From Lingula anatina (Eukaryota; Brachiopoda; Lingulata; Lingulida; Lingulidae), in the NCBI RefSeq assembly GCF_001039355.2, contig NW_019773526.1, forward strand, positions 520,366 through 584,365: DNA of 64,000 nt, read 5' to 3'. The first letter of the stretch is position 1. Each line of letters opens with the position of its first letter. Shown piece by piece: positions 40,812-55,800 of the stretch. The position numbers and the translations under genes were made by a program. The notes below the pieces were generated by a model, which was not told where the DNA came from, searched no databases, and worked only from the letters and a program-made list of their open reading frames with translations.

Positions 40812-43800
40812 AAGATACATTCCAGAACAATAACACTCCATGATATTTACCAAATGTCTAACAGCACTGTAGAGGTGAGCTCTTCCAGCAGGTGAGGAAA
40901 GATCTGCCACCACCCACATGGTGATAGGGTGCTTGTCTGCCTCCTCTGAAAATTAAAGAACACAGAGTTCACATATTTGCCAATTTTCTTGTCAAGCTTT
41001 CAGAACTTTGTTATCCAATCCTTTGGAGAATTAACATTGATTCTAGTTTATCATCACATACCATACAGCATATCAAAAATACAACAAAGTAAAACTAAAA
41101 AGCAAATCACTTCCAGTTTTATTTCTTTAGACAGGTAACCCACTTTAATGCTCCCATGTTGATTCAACACTGATCCAACAAAATGTTAAATTATGTTATC
41201 TACCATGATTATGCACATCTACTAGAATAGATTTACACACAAAGGGTACAAATCATTGAATAACTAGAAAAGCACTCAGAAAGTGCAGACCTCTGCCAAG
41301 GCAGCAAAGTCTCCATCCAAAGCCGTTTCACGCCTAATTTTTCAATATTTTTTTATTATTGATTGATTATTGATCTGGATCACCACCAAAAACTAATCAT
41401 CTGTTCCTTGGCCCACTTCTGACTGTTCCTGAAAATTTCATCAAAATCGGTCCATAACTTAGTTTTTTGGTTATTGATTGATTATTGATCCGGATCACTA
41501 CCAAAAACTAATCACTTCTAAGTTAACCCATTTCTGACCTACCCTGAAAATTCCATCGAACTTCATCTATAACTTTTTGAGTTATATTGATGACAAACAA
41601 ACAAACAAACAAACAAACAAACAAACAAACAGGGGTGAAAACATAACCTCCTTGGCGGAGGTAATTAGATGCAGGTAAAAACTCCTTTTGGTGTCTGGAT
41701 GATACTAAAGGCTACCAAATCCTTAATGTGTCATCTGAATTACATATAGTATTATAAAAACTGAAAAAATAAACTTAATTTAAAACTGGTCCAATCAAAC
41801 TGTTTTTTTTTTTATCTATACTTTCCTAATATTCATCAGTCCTGTAAATTTGAAGACAATGGGTCAAATGGTTTTCTACTTAACTTGTCATCTCTAAAAG
41901 TGCATCGTGATGACAACAGCAACAAAATGATGGCAAATGTAAACACCATGTATGTACATAATAAAAGTGCAAGTCTCATAGCATATATACTGCTATGGGA
42001 AGATGGGAAGAGCAACATGGAACAATTAGGATCTGGACTAAATGAAAAGTCAACAGTAGCAGTACAAACACAGTTTCCCTACCTTGGCGTTTCATATATA
42101 CCATGCTAGCAGCTAGTGATGCAGTCAGTTCTTTGTCGGTCATATCAGTGTATGTGCCAGCTTTGTTCACGTCTATCAAACCTGAAATTTTGTCATATAA
42201 ACATATTTCAAAGAATCTTTGTATAATACAATATTTCAAATTATTATCACTTCAACTATTACCTACAGACATCTGATAACATAAAGAATACAGGAAAAAA
42301 AGAATATGTACTCTCTTTCACTGTTATAAATATGGACAGCCCACTTAACCTTTCTTTTTTTATGTTTCAAAGATATACATAAATTCCTTTTTAAGGCTTA
42401 TTCATAAAAACTTTCATGTTCTGCGGTTTATACAAATACTTACTCAAAGAAAGACAATATCCAATACTTTATATTTCTTTTCACATATCTACTGGTTGAA
42501 TTAATTCTTATGAGTTAGAATCAATAATTTAATGTGATAAAATATTCAGCCACATTTCAAGCAACTGTAAAAGGATATTTTGTAATTCTTGTTCCCCACT
42601 GATCCGCTACTGACCTGCATCATGTCCAAACTGCAGGTACCTCTTGTCCTTGGTGTCCAGTATCTGGTCATTCAGTCTTGGCAAAACATTCTCTTTTTCC
42701 ATTATCCAGTCCAACACATTATCTCTGTCAGTCAGTTCACCCTGTCAAATTATGATAGCTTCCTGTGTAATGATGACAAAAAAAGGCAAATCTTTTCTTA
42801 AGACACTAGTAAAGGTTTCTACCTACTGGTGTGAGTCATCCTCACAGAGTATGACATCCCAAATGACAGACTGCACACACAGTTTGGTATGAATGAATAT
42901 TTTTGATGTAAACTATGTTAATACTGAGCATTTTCAGTCTAGTTAGGGCTAAAACCAAGACACCTCCTACACACAAGTTGGTAGTACTATAACTATACAC
43001 ACAGAAACCAAGCACCCCCCCAACTTTGGGGGACACAGAAAATTTCACTATGACCCCCCCCCCCCCCCAACTATATGCTTGCCATTTTTAGTGGTGGGTA
43101 ATTACATGTTTAATATTGATATCCATCGGCCATGAATTCATTAAAAATATTTTACATTTAAAAATCATCTGATTTCAAGTTACAGGTTTTTAACTTTCAG
43201 TAAATTTTTTTTTTTAATTTATTTCAAAAATAAAAAAATTACAAAACACTCTCACACCCATATATACATACAAGCTCTAAAGGTACTTAACTGTTAAATT
43301 TCCTATTCACAAAATCACTTCCTAATTTTTTCCATTTTTTAATAAAACCATCATTATCCATATTTTTGCTTTAAGTAAAATAGTCACTTTCCATATATTG
43401 ATTAATATAACTTTTTACTTTCAAGAAATCTGGGACACTTTTGGTCATTTTCTGGCAATATATAAATTTTTTAACCAAACAAATAATTAAATTTACCAAA
43501 CTTTGTTCTTTTCCAAATATAATGTCAATACAGTTTAATCTTTCTATTATATTTAACTCATTTTCTAACCATTCTCTTACTTGTTCCCAGATTTCTGAAA
43601 TTCTACTGCATTCCCAAAACAAATGAACAAAAGTTTCCTCCTCTTTTATACAAAATACACATAAATTTGATTCTACTACATTTATCCGAAATAAAAAAGA
43701 ATTTGTTCCTAAGATTCTATGGAGCAGTCGATATTGAAACCATCTAAGGCTCATATCATCCAACTTCTTAATCGAGTTATTCTTTTCCATCCACCATTTT

Positions 43801-46800
43801 TCATCGTGGTACACATTCAACTCACTTTCCCATTTTATTTCACTTTTTGGTCTAAAATACAAGCTAGTAACAAAGGTATCGTATATAGGTCTTACTCCCT
43901 TTTGATTTCTCATCAGAACTTCTAGAAATTTTGGTCTAAATGGAATATACATATAGATATCAATGTTTTTCTTATTTCTAATCATTTTCTCGATGCACTG
44001 TACAATACCATAAAACATTGTGAATGGTGGGTAGAAATCAAATTTACTACAAAAATTGGCATAATTTAAAAAATTATTATTTTCATCTACAAAATCAAAT
44101 ACACGTACTATTCCTTTCTCATGCCACATTAAAAATATTTTACATTTAAAAATCATCTGATTTCAAGTTACATGTTTTTACTTTCAGTAAAATGATAAAA
44201 TTCATTAACTTTCATTTTAAACTGTTATTATTGACTTTTTCAATCTAGTTTATTCAGTTGAAAAAAAAACAACTAAAGATACAAGTTGCACATGTTCCAG
44301 GAATTACATGAATTCTTTAAACACAACACAATGGTGTAGGAAATAAGGTGTCTTAAGTCTGAATGTGTGTTGTTTTAAAACAATTTTATCTTTATTCTTA
44401 CCTTATAGACAGCCTTTTGGAAGTCTGGAGTCTGTTTCATTATCTCCATAACCACACCTTCCTCAAAACTGTCTTGGTTAAGTGTCTCTTTCTTGAGAGG
44501 AACCCCATTTAGGAGAACTTGTGGCAGTGAGGTGAGGCCAATGCGAGAGAAGTACTCTGCAGAACTCTGTTATCATGAAAGAAATGACACATTGAATAAT
44601 AAACCTTAGTGGACTGATTGGTTGACTACTTGGTTTTAAAACAAGATTTGGGCTTATTTTATCTTTATCGTGTATTATATGTATTAGGACAATAAAACAT
44701 TAATTCATGGTGTTTCAGGCTTTAAGTAATTTCTGATTCTCTTACAATTAAATATGTTGAAGCTCATTTCTTCTATTTGCATCATACGTTTAGTCATTTT
44801 TGTTCATAAATAACAAAGTGTACTAAAACGATAATAAGAATTAAAATCCTGAGTTAAAATGATTATCATCAACGACAGAGGCTCTTAAAACACCTCTTAC
44901 TGCCTTTAAAAGTTAAAAAATCTCATGTGACTTGTCAAAAATGTAAACAAGCTGAATGCAACTGATAAAAGTAACTCATTGCCTGTGTCCTCCTCTTCTC
45001 TGTCTCTCAACACAGATACTGTCAATAGATAGTTCTCATTAATGAAAGCGATAGACAACATGATAGTAGCTTTTGCAGTAAGCCTTTCAGTGCTTCTCAC
45101 TTCTTGCATAAACAATTCACAGAAAACATAACAGTTTCTAATGCACTTGCTTGCATTCCTTTCTCCCATTATCACTTTCAGGTAATGGGCTAAGAATGCA
45201 AAAGTAGTGAGCAGTCAATTTCCTACAGTTTCTCTGTGCACAGCGATGTGCTACCTAATATTTGTTTGTGTCTATGTCATAATTTTGACTGTCACAATAT
45301 GTTGATGTCATACTGACTATCTAGGTATAAGGTGTGAGCATATACAGCACTCTACTTACTATTCTACCATCATCATAATCTGAGTCTGAAGAAAACACCA
45401 TGTTGACATCCTCATCTTGATACTGTGACCTGAATTCTGCAACCACTTGGTCTGCTGTCAAATCTCCAGCCTGGACCTTATCAAACACCTGACAACAGAT
45501 AATATAGGAACATCTTCACTACCCTTTAGACCACCCAGGGCTATCAGTTCATGCTCATATAGTCCAACAAATGATTTGTAAAGGAAAGAAAAACTCATAC
45601 TGATGACAATGTATAATTACATTGATACTATAACGTATAGAGTTATAAAATAGAGATTTCTGTTGTCAATATCAAGTACCATGCCAGGTTCCACATTTCT
45701 ATGTTGCTAAGCACATGAACAATATGTAGTGCCTCAATATGAGAACCAGACAACTCTGGTGTTTTTAGCCTCCAAATTCTAAAAATATCAATTTAGCTAA
45801 TAAATAGTCCAAGAACATCAGGTTTTTTTATGATGAGATTGTATTTATTATAACATAAGATTACAACAATAACTAAGATATATTTTGATTTCGCTGATTG
45901 GAGATTTTATAACAAAACTTCTCATTTTTATGAGGCACCTCCCTTTCGAGATATTAAATCTGTCGGTCATACACCGGCAGTGCAAATCTATCACCTTATG
46001 TTGGTTAATTTCGCATGTGAACACGGGTTTTCTGATATGAATTATCTGAAATAAACCTTCCTACGTTTTCAAATGCATTCTGTAGTAACACTGACATTAG
46101 CCAAGAAGAGTGTGTTCCTTATCAAAATAGGGGAGGGGCGGAAATTCCTTTGAGGCCACATATAACACTATAAATACTTAGGGAATCCCCTTATAATAAA
46201 AGCAAAATAAATGTTATTCAAAGGAAAGTCCGATGGATTTACCTTTAAATACATACAATCAACAGAACATTTCCAATATACTTTCTCAAAACGACACCAG
46301 AAAGTAAATTAAATCAAATCAATCAGATGGTAACACCGGCAGGCTTTGTCAATTTCATCAATTTATTTCAAAGAGCTCTGTAATGTCCACTGAATTGAAA
46401 TGCCAAATGCAACTACATAAAATTGAGCTACATTTTCAGTATGCTACCACAATATGCATAAAAATCAACACATCTCTGTCAGTATCAAGATCTGATTGAT
46501 CAAGTATCTAGTGACACAAATGTAAACGTAAGTTTTACCCCAGTAACATGCTATATGTTGCAGTGACTATCCCTTAGATTGCCCCTTATCTTCATCAGTT
46601 GTACAGCTACCAGAGCACTTGAAAAGAATTCAATCAAGGTATGAAAAAGCTTAGTTCCTGGAACTAGCAGTTTTATAAGTATCAGTCACTTACATCAGTA
46701 AGAAAAGAAAGAGCAGCAGACACAGTGTTGGCTGTTTTCACAAAGTTGAAAGCCCTGTAGAGGGCGACACCTGCATCCTGTTCTCCATCCACTTCCTTCT

Positions 46801-49800
46801 CATTGTTCACTACAAACAGTAAGCCTAGTCTGGAAACAGAACAGCATGTTAACAGATGTCACTGGATTGTGTGCCTGTGCGTGTGCATGTGTGTGTGTGT
46901 GTGTGTGTGTGACAGAAGCTATTTAAAACAAACCACCAACCTTCAGTATTAGTAAGCCATTTTCTAATAATTACAAAAGGGTTGAACTCCTAAGCCAAAA
47001 AATATTAATGTTGAGAAGGTTCAACTTGGTACTTCAAACACACAGTACAAAATGATAAGTGTAAAAAGTAACTACACTCCCTTGCTTTCTTTGCCCCAAA
47101 CATACCCACCAAGGCCTAGGTGTTGAGCTAAAAGTTGCTCACAATTTCCGTGTGCTTTAAAGGGCTTGCTAAATGACCACTAAACTATAAGACATCTCAG
47201 CCACAAAGTTTGATTTGATTGGCTAACAGCACATCTATTGAAAGCACTGAGCGCACAGATGTGTGAAAGTAATAGTACAGTAGGGATCAAAGTAGAGGTC
47301 AGGGCCCGGTTGCACCAACCGGTCGTAAGTGAGGCGTAGCAGTTGCGCCGGCGTAAACCGGGCGCAAAATGCTACGCCCGAGAAAAGCCAGTTGCACCAA
47401 ACTGGAATAGTGTTTACGTCGGTCTTAACTTTGTCGTAAATTTACGCCTGCTAGCTAGGTGGAGTAAGTCGTTTTGCACTATGGCTAGGCTGGCACAGGG
47501 AAAGTTTGGTGACAATTATCGTAGTTAATGTACATATGTGGGTTGTTATTTGTTTGTTTCTTACACAAAACTTCCGTCTGCATAGCTTGGTTTTTAAAAA
47601 ACTAATGATATATATATATATATATATAAATGATTATTAAATGCATTATGTGTGTAGCCATGTACATGTATATGCATGTGTTCAAATTAAATCTTACCAC
47701 TCATGTCTACACGCCTTGGCTCTCAGCAGTACGGTTTCTTTAATTCTTTTCACAATTTTTGACAAACCATAACTAACCATGAAAAAAATCGAAGGTCGAT
47801 GCCTTCTTCAAGAATTGGCAACCCTCAGCGTCATGAAATCGTCGGCACTGTTGTAAAATTTTAAAAAGAAAGCAATGCTGGCTTTTTTGCATTATTTTCA
47901 GACTCAATAGTTTCAATTACAAATGTGAAGGTGTTCAAATCCATTAATAGAAATATGTACTGCCTCCAACGCGTTTTTCTCATTTACAACAGCATACTAT
48001 AATAGCATACATAGCACACTATAATAATATTTTGATTCAGAATATATTTACGATTTTATTGCTATATATCCATGGCAAACAGCAAAGTTAACGTATTTTA
48101 ACGTTCTTATTTCTAAATCAAAATGGAATAATTTCTCCGTCACTGAAATACTCCTTTTGTGTTTATTTATGTCATCATTCCATTGTGACTGCAGCTGAGA
48201 ACTCCTCATTTGCCCAATTATACCATCCACGTATTGTTGGCCAGTGATGCAACGGAGCGTTACTTGGGCGTAGTTGCGACGATCAGTTTTTGTCTTGGTG
48301 CAACGGGCGTAAGCAGGGAGAGTAAACCTGGCGCACGGACGCCAGGCATTGCGGTTTACGACAGTCGTAGCCAAGTAAATTTACGCCCTGTTGGTGCAAC
48401 CGGGCCCAGATGACTAAAAGAGTACAATGTGACATTGAATGTTTTACCTGATTGGGGCATTGTGCACATAGAATGATTCTGCCATCTTCAGCAAATCTCT
48501 GGCATCTGGCTGGGAAGGATCCACCATAAATACCTTGTGAGGACATATCAGAAGTTAATAAATGTTTTTGTCATTAATACATGCAATACTAGTAGGTAAA
48601 AGCTATCAAATATGCATTCACTTTATAAACATATTCGTTACTATTGTTCCATTTAAATAAACTGGCACATTGCACTAAACATGGAAAAAGTTTATGAACA
48701 GTGGATTATCTGCCCCTCAAACCATGCCTTTTTTTACACAAGTTCTCATTCTATATACCATGCACACTTCATTTCACATTGCAATTAATAAATTATGATT
48801 CAACAACAATATCTAAATAAGTCACAAAAAAAGGTAAGAAAGATGGAAAAAAGATACTGCCAGTTATCTAAAACAAAATTTGGGACATTTTCAAGTCAAA
48901 AATATTCCAAAGCCTAATAGGTCCAATGAAATAAGTAGTCCAATAATTTTCATAAAACAAGGCAGCAAAGGTGCCAAATGTACAAACACCAAGCAGAGCG
49001 GAAATAATTGATGCAAGTGTTTATTATAGTTTTAAGTGCATTTTAAGCATAATCATCACCAATATTTGTGCCACAATTTGATACATCTTTCAGTCCCTAG
49101 AATCATTCATGTAAGTTGAAGAATAATAAGTAACACAATTTTCATTTAATATTGTTTATGGCAGCACTGCACAAAATAAGCTTTTTGTTAATTCTATGTG
49201 TTATTACATAATGATAAACAGAAAATGAACACCAATCTAAAGAGTATCAGGACAATGCACCCCTGTAATGAATACTACTATAGGAATGAACAATGTGAAA
49301 CTGAGAAAAATTAAAGCGCCTGCCTTTAATCAAAATGTATCTCCAGGCAGAGGTGGGTAAACAGATAATCTTACTTATCCAGGTATCCCTTTCATGAACT
49401 GACTCTTGTTATTGTTTTACCCCTCCCTCCCCCAGGTACCCCTCCCTCCCCCAGGTACCCCTCTCTCCCCCTGGTACCCCTCCCTCCCCTGGTACCCCTC
49501 TCTCACCCTGGTACCCCTGCCTCCCCCTGGTACCCCTCCCTCCCTCTGGTACCCCTCCCTCCCCCAGGTACCCCTCTCTCCCCCTGGTGCCCCTCTCTCC
49601 CCCCGGTACCCCTCTCTCCCCCTGGTACCCACTCTTTCCCCCTTGTACCCCTCTCTCCCCCTGGTACCCCTCTCTCCCCCAATAATTAAGGTGCATCACA
49701 GGGTGGGGTAAACAGATAATCTCACTCATACAGGTGTCCTTTTGATGAACTTATTGTCATTTTAAATTGTTTCCCCACTACCCCTTGGAAAATTATTTTC

Positions 49801-52800
49801 TTTTTTTTCAGTTTCATTATTATTATTTACTTGACCTGTTATTCAAAAACTCACTTAGATCAAATGATGTAAAACTAATAAAATGGTGCTATTTGTTTAC
49901 TTAAAAATGATATGCAATGGCAAATTTACAAAACTTGCATCTTTTCAATTTTATGATTTTAAGCAATAGCAACTGTATGTTTTTGGCCAAAAAAGAAGAC
50001 ACTGATAATAAAGAAGATACATTCTTACCAAAGGTTAATGAATCTATTGGGACATTCGAAGATAGTCCAAGTGGTCTTATGGCAAGAACAGATTCCAGAA
50101 AAATTGTGATAATCAGTGTTTTGGTGGTAAAATGGAATTTATTATATATTCTCCGACTTGTTTACAATGTATTCATTGTGAAATGATCTCATACAAACAG
50201 TTGCTATCCCTTTCAGGTAACCTCTCATGGCTGTTTATGCTGGTAAGTGAGCTTCCTGAATCATGTAATAATTAGCCAATACCTTTGTTTTTATTATGCT
50301 TTTTGTCTTCTTTCTTATTATCAGTAAAATATTCAAGAAATGTATAAATGCCTCAAATAGATAAATGAAAAGCAGCTATATTCTTTCCTGGGAAGAATGG
50401 GGGCTGGAAATATGGTCTGGCAAATGTGGTTTGAACAAATGTCAGACAGCATAAGCAAAGATAACAGCTACGGAGATGACACAGACACATAATCTGAATA
50501 CGAATAGTTTGTATATATTAAACAAGTAAAAGTAGTTTTAGGCATTAAGATAAACTGAAATGAAGATTACTTAGGTCACCATTCCTATTTATTTTCTGTA
50601 CAACATATGAAATAATGTTTCATATTAATGCTTTTCTAGTTGTTAAAACCATAAAAATTGTACTGAAGAGATTATATCAAAATTTGAAGAAAACATTACT
50701 AAAGAATTGGTATTTAAGAAAACACTGACCATTGTAAAAAAGTTTTTGGCGACATGTCTTAGCATCCCAGGGAAGGTGGGTCTGAGCATGTCCTGAACAC
50801 TGCTGGGCCATTGCTGGTATCTTCTGTCCTTCTCAAGATCATTGATATACTGAAATACAGGTATTATCTGAGTCTATCTAGGTGAATAAATAATCTATTC
50901 ATTTTAATGACTTTGTTCTTTTACAAAATTATATTTTAGGTCAAAACAGGAGTCACCCAACATAAAGCTCTATCTCTATATGCACAACCTTATGTCGACC
51001 TTATAACAAATCCAATCATTCTAGTTAGAGAGTAACCCATCTGGAATTATTCATACCCTTTGTTCCCTGTCTGCCCAGATATTATTAGCTTCTCCATCCA
51101 GGCCTTAAAAATGGATTACGTGTTTACTAACACTACCCAAAGTTCTTTTAGCACTAACACCATATTAACCAAATAACCAGTGAATCAACCAGCACACCAA
51201 CGCGATTCCAAGCACTAATATTCATCCGCTCTGGTAGTGGTGGTTAATTTGCAGTTTATGTGGTTAATATAGGTGTTAGTGCTGAAAGATCTGCAGGTAG
51301 TGTTAGTAAACTCCTAATCCATTAATAAGGCCTGTCATCTCTTCACCCCTTCCCTGACTGTCCATATATCATTCCTTTCATCTGTCTACCAACTACTGAT
51401 GTTTATTTATCCATAAATTGATTGTTTGATTTTTTGCCCCTTCAACTTTCTGGGTAAAAACTTTCTCTGGCTTACCTGTATGGGCCCATTCCGGATATCT
51501 ACAGCATAACTGGTACCTGTTTCTTTCAAGTCAAGCTTAAGGAGGCTACTTAGGCTTTCACCCTAATACATCAAACAGCATATAAGTATTACAGGATATA
51601 GGATAGCAAGCAAAACACTATTTGAACACCTAAAGAAAAACTGTTTTGACCTATTTTGCTGCACCTCCTCTCAGCAGGCTTCCTGATTATGATCAACACA
51701 TGCATGATGTCAACTGAAGCTGGTCTCCCAGCTGTCAGTAAGGCAAATCCTGGTCAGCACTAGTGTAGAGAGATAGGTAGTGCCAAGTAACTTTGGCCAC
51801 GGAGTTATTTTATATTTACAAGAAACTGAAATTTAATAAAACCACAGCTTTTTGCCAAAAGTTAATCTCAGATTCAAATATTTAGCACATATCATTCTTA
51901 ATTCAAATCAACTTAACCATTATCTACCTACTTTGGCAACTTTTTAAGACAGGCTTGACTACCATGTTCCATTTTTCTTTTTGGTATAGAATCGAAGCAC
52001 AAACTACTTACCTTAATACCCATACTGTATAAGCCTTCCATAATCTTGGCATCAGCTCGTAATGTATCCAGCAAAGTGAACACATCACTGATATCAAGGT
52101 CATATTGTAGGCCATTGAAGAATAGAGCTGATTCCCCAGGGAGAATGTTCAAATACTGCTCAAAATACTGCAATTAATTAAGAATGGACTGGCTAAGAAT
52201 GCAGCACTAATCATATGGCATATTTCATATTATTATTTAATTACATAATGGTAACATAAGGAGATATACCTTAAAAACTTGAGTGCGCTACAATTACATT
52301 TACACAGCATACTTTTTTAGCCCCTTTAGCTTTAACAGAAATGTGTCTCATATTCTTGATACATGTTTAATTACCAAACATATCCCAATTTATAAAATGA
52401 CCACTTCAATGATTCCCCTTCCATGGCTGATACACCCGTAAAAAACAGAGCTGGTATAATTAAGTCCCAGGCACATTGTGTAAGACAAATCTTAGATCTT
52501 GCATATAAATGCAATCTTTCATTGGTTGTAGGTTCTAATTAGTTTTGACACTTGTCTAAATCTTTCTTTGAGAAAACCTACTTAGTGTTATACGTAACAA
52601 TTACATAATGAAATAATGATGTAAAATGAATATAGCTGTTGAAATTAGCTTTTTATTGTAAATCTTGGTTGGTTAAGAAGAAAGCCATGTTCCTGCCACC
52701 CGATCTTAATCCTTAAAGACTTAAACTGGATTACCATCGATGAAAGAGTATTTTTTAAATAATTTACAATGATATATGTCATTAATGAAAGAATAGTATT

Positions 52801-55800
52801 TAAAAAATTTACAATGATATATACCATTTATGAAAGAGTAGATTTTAGTAAAATTACAATAATATACACCATTTAATAAAAAAGTAGTTTTTAGAAAAAT
52901 TACAATGATATGTAAGTCTGGAAATGTACTCCTACGTTCCATTTATCTATCAGACATACATGAGTGAATATCTATAATATGACACCATTTTGCAGATAAT
53001 GGACCCACCTTTTGGTTTTGCTTTACCTCCTTACGCATGTCATCTTTGACACTGACTTTAGCCAGAGACCTAGAAAATTAATCTCAGAGAGTATGCCAAG
53101 ACAACTCACTCCTCATGATTATCATTGATTCAAACAATTAAATTAATCAATAAGTTAACATAAAATGATTAGTCCGTTTCCTGGCTTATCTTGAAAATTT
53201 CATCAAAATCCATCTATAACATTTTGCATTATATTATTGCTAACAGACAAACAATCAAAATCATCCTCCTTGAGACAGGCAACATATTAAGTCATGTTCT
53301 CACTGACAGAAGTGTGCAGTCTTTGCTGTGACCTTTACTGCTATACAGCAAATGCCCCTCTTAACACATCTATAAATATACTGATAGGCAAGGCATGCAA
53401 ATGTTCAATGATATTCTTTCAGATAGTTCCAACCCTGTCCAGAATGTATAGCAATAATGCCAATTAGAAAAGTAAGAGTTAATGAGGGAGAGAGAGAGAG
53501 AGAGAGACCCTTACATGGCTCGAGATGGAAAATTTTGACTGAGATCTTGTAATGTTTCCAACATATCTTCATCTGCTGAGCTCAGCACTTTCTCAGCTGT
53601 CTGAAAACTCAGGTCTGTAAAAAAAAAAAAAAAAAGACCAAGCTTTGGGGAAAACTTGTATGAACATTTTGGTTACATGGGTGAAAGTTGAAAAANTTAA
53701 GTCCCAGGCTCATTGTGTGAGACAAATCTTAGATCTTGCATATAAATGCAATCTTTCATTGGTTGTAGGTTCTAATTAGTTTTGACACTTGTCTAAATCT
53801 TTCTTTGAGAAAACCTACTTAGTGTTATACGTAACAATTACATAATGAAATAATGATGTAAAATGAATATAGCTGTTGAAATTAGCTTTTTATTGTAAAT
53901 CTTGGTTGGTTAAGAAGAAAGTCATGTTCCTGCCACCCGATCTTAATCCTTAAAGACTTAAACTGGATTACCATCCATGAAAGAGTATTTTTTAAATAAT
54001 TTACAATGATATATATCATTAATGAAAGAGTATATAGTTTTTAAAAAATTTACAATGATATATACCATTTATGAAAGAGTAGATTTTAGTACAATTACAA
54101 TAATATACACCATTTATAAAAAAGTAGTTTTTAGAAAAATTACAATGATATCTGAGTCTGGAAATGTACTCCTACGTTCCATATATCTATCAGACATACA
54201 TGAGTGAATATCTATTTCAGGGCAGAAACCACCAAATAATTTCCCATTGACGACCATACTAAGACCACCCCCCCTGTTCTTACCTTCTGACACCAAAAAT
54301 TAAAACCTTAATACACTGCCAACTGCTCCGCCCAATATGACTGAGAACGGTCTCTTGATGACTGAGCCCCGTCAAGTTGAAAATGTGGTTGCTGTATGGG
54401 CCACTTTAGCCAACATTGCACCTGGTGAGAAAGCATAATTTCATGAGTGATAAAAAGTTGAATGTAAATTTCTGTGCCTGAATTTGTTTCAATTGTTTTG
54501 AAATTTGGACACCTTATGCTGGACAGGTGTGAATATCTGAGATAAGCATCTTAACTGGTTGTGCCTAGTTTAAGTGCACTTTGTTGAGAANTAAATGGAA
54601 ATTACATGTTGACATTTGTCAATCAACCCTTTTTTCCTGCAAAAGAGTGTTATTTGGTTCAGTGCAGCCCTGTCGGACAACAGCACCACTGTGTCGTGGG
54701 CCAACTTTCTTATATGGGGAAATGATCTTGAGCATCAGAATGACTGGCAGGATGGGATTAAGATACAAAGTCACCATGTGTGAACATAATATACGTTCTG
54801 AAGAAATACCCTTAGAAAAAAAAAAACAGTGTTTTGCATGTTTTGCATGACATGCATGTGTGTTTGTCACCCTGACTGGATAATGAACCTATTCAATACA
54901 CCTAAAAACCATAGAAAATGATCTAAGGCTACCAAACCAGTTTATCATAATGCTTAAAAAACCAGTTAAATAATTTTAGAGGGATTTCTCAGGAAAAAGA
55001 AAAGTTATTTGACAAACCATTTGGAACTGTTTTTATTTAATATATGTTAATTAAGAGATATATCTCAACTGAACTGCACCCAGTTTCTATTATTACTAAA
55101 ATCATTATTCTGATCACTTATTAATCATAAATGGAAAGTTTCGTGTAGTTTAACTACTCATCTAAATTATATTTTATATAATTATATTTTAGTGCTAGGT
55201 ATTGTAGCCTACTGTCATATCCTAATATATGTGTATATTTTTGCCAGCATATGCTGGCACATAATATTACTATCATTATATATATATATATAATGATTAC
55301 ACACTATAAGGAGTTAATTGCAAGCTGTATAATGTAGTATTACTTTTTTTATAACTCCATATTTCTAAACCCACTGTCTGATTGCATTGCCCCACCCTCT
55401 AGCCAAAAAGATTACAAAACTCACTTTGAAAATTCATCCACCAATCTAATAATGACACCTATATGAAAAACTTTTGTACATACCCTGTAACTGCCAAACT
55501 TTCAGAGGGGATAGCTCATTGCTACTCATCATAAGATGTTTCTTGAATTCTTTCAATTTCTCCTTCAAATCAGGATGCTTCATTCTGAATACAAAAAATA
55601 ACAAAATATTATACTGAAATGATCTATAATACCCCAACAACATTTTTCAACAGTAGCCTCTTTTGCACAGTATTCTTTTTATAATGAAAAATAATAAGCT
55701 CAACAGTTTTGATTTACTCAGTTATATTATACTAAGATAATAAAAATTGATTCTAATACTGGATGAAATGCAGAACAGAGATTTGACATTATCACAATTC

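Noticed and set aside
48048-48374. 108-codon minus-strand frame inside the TIR element as a transposase
   Set aside because: No catalytic motif or recognisable domain, and its start lies in the terminal repeat region. Left as non-coding.
49406-49729. Pro-rich and Gly/Arg-rich ~100-codon frames on both strands
   Set aside because: Both come from the same CCCCTCTCCCCCTGGTA minisatellite. There is no start context, splice sites or homology.
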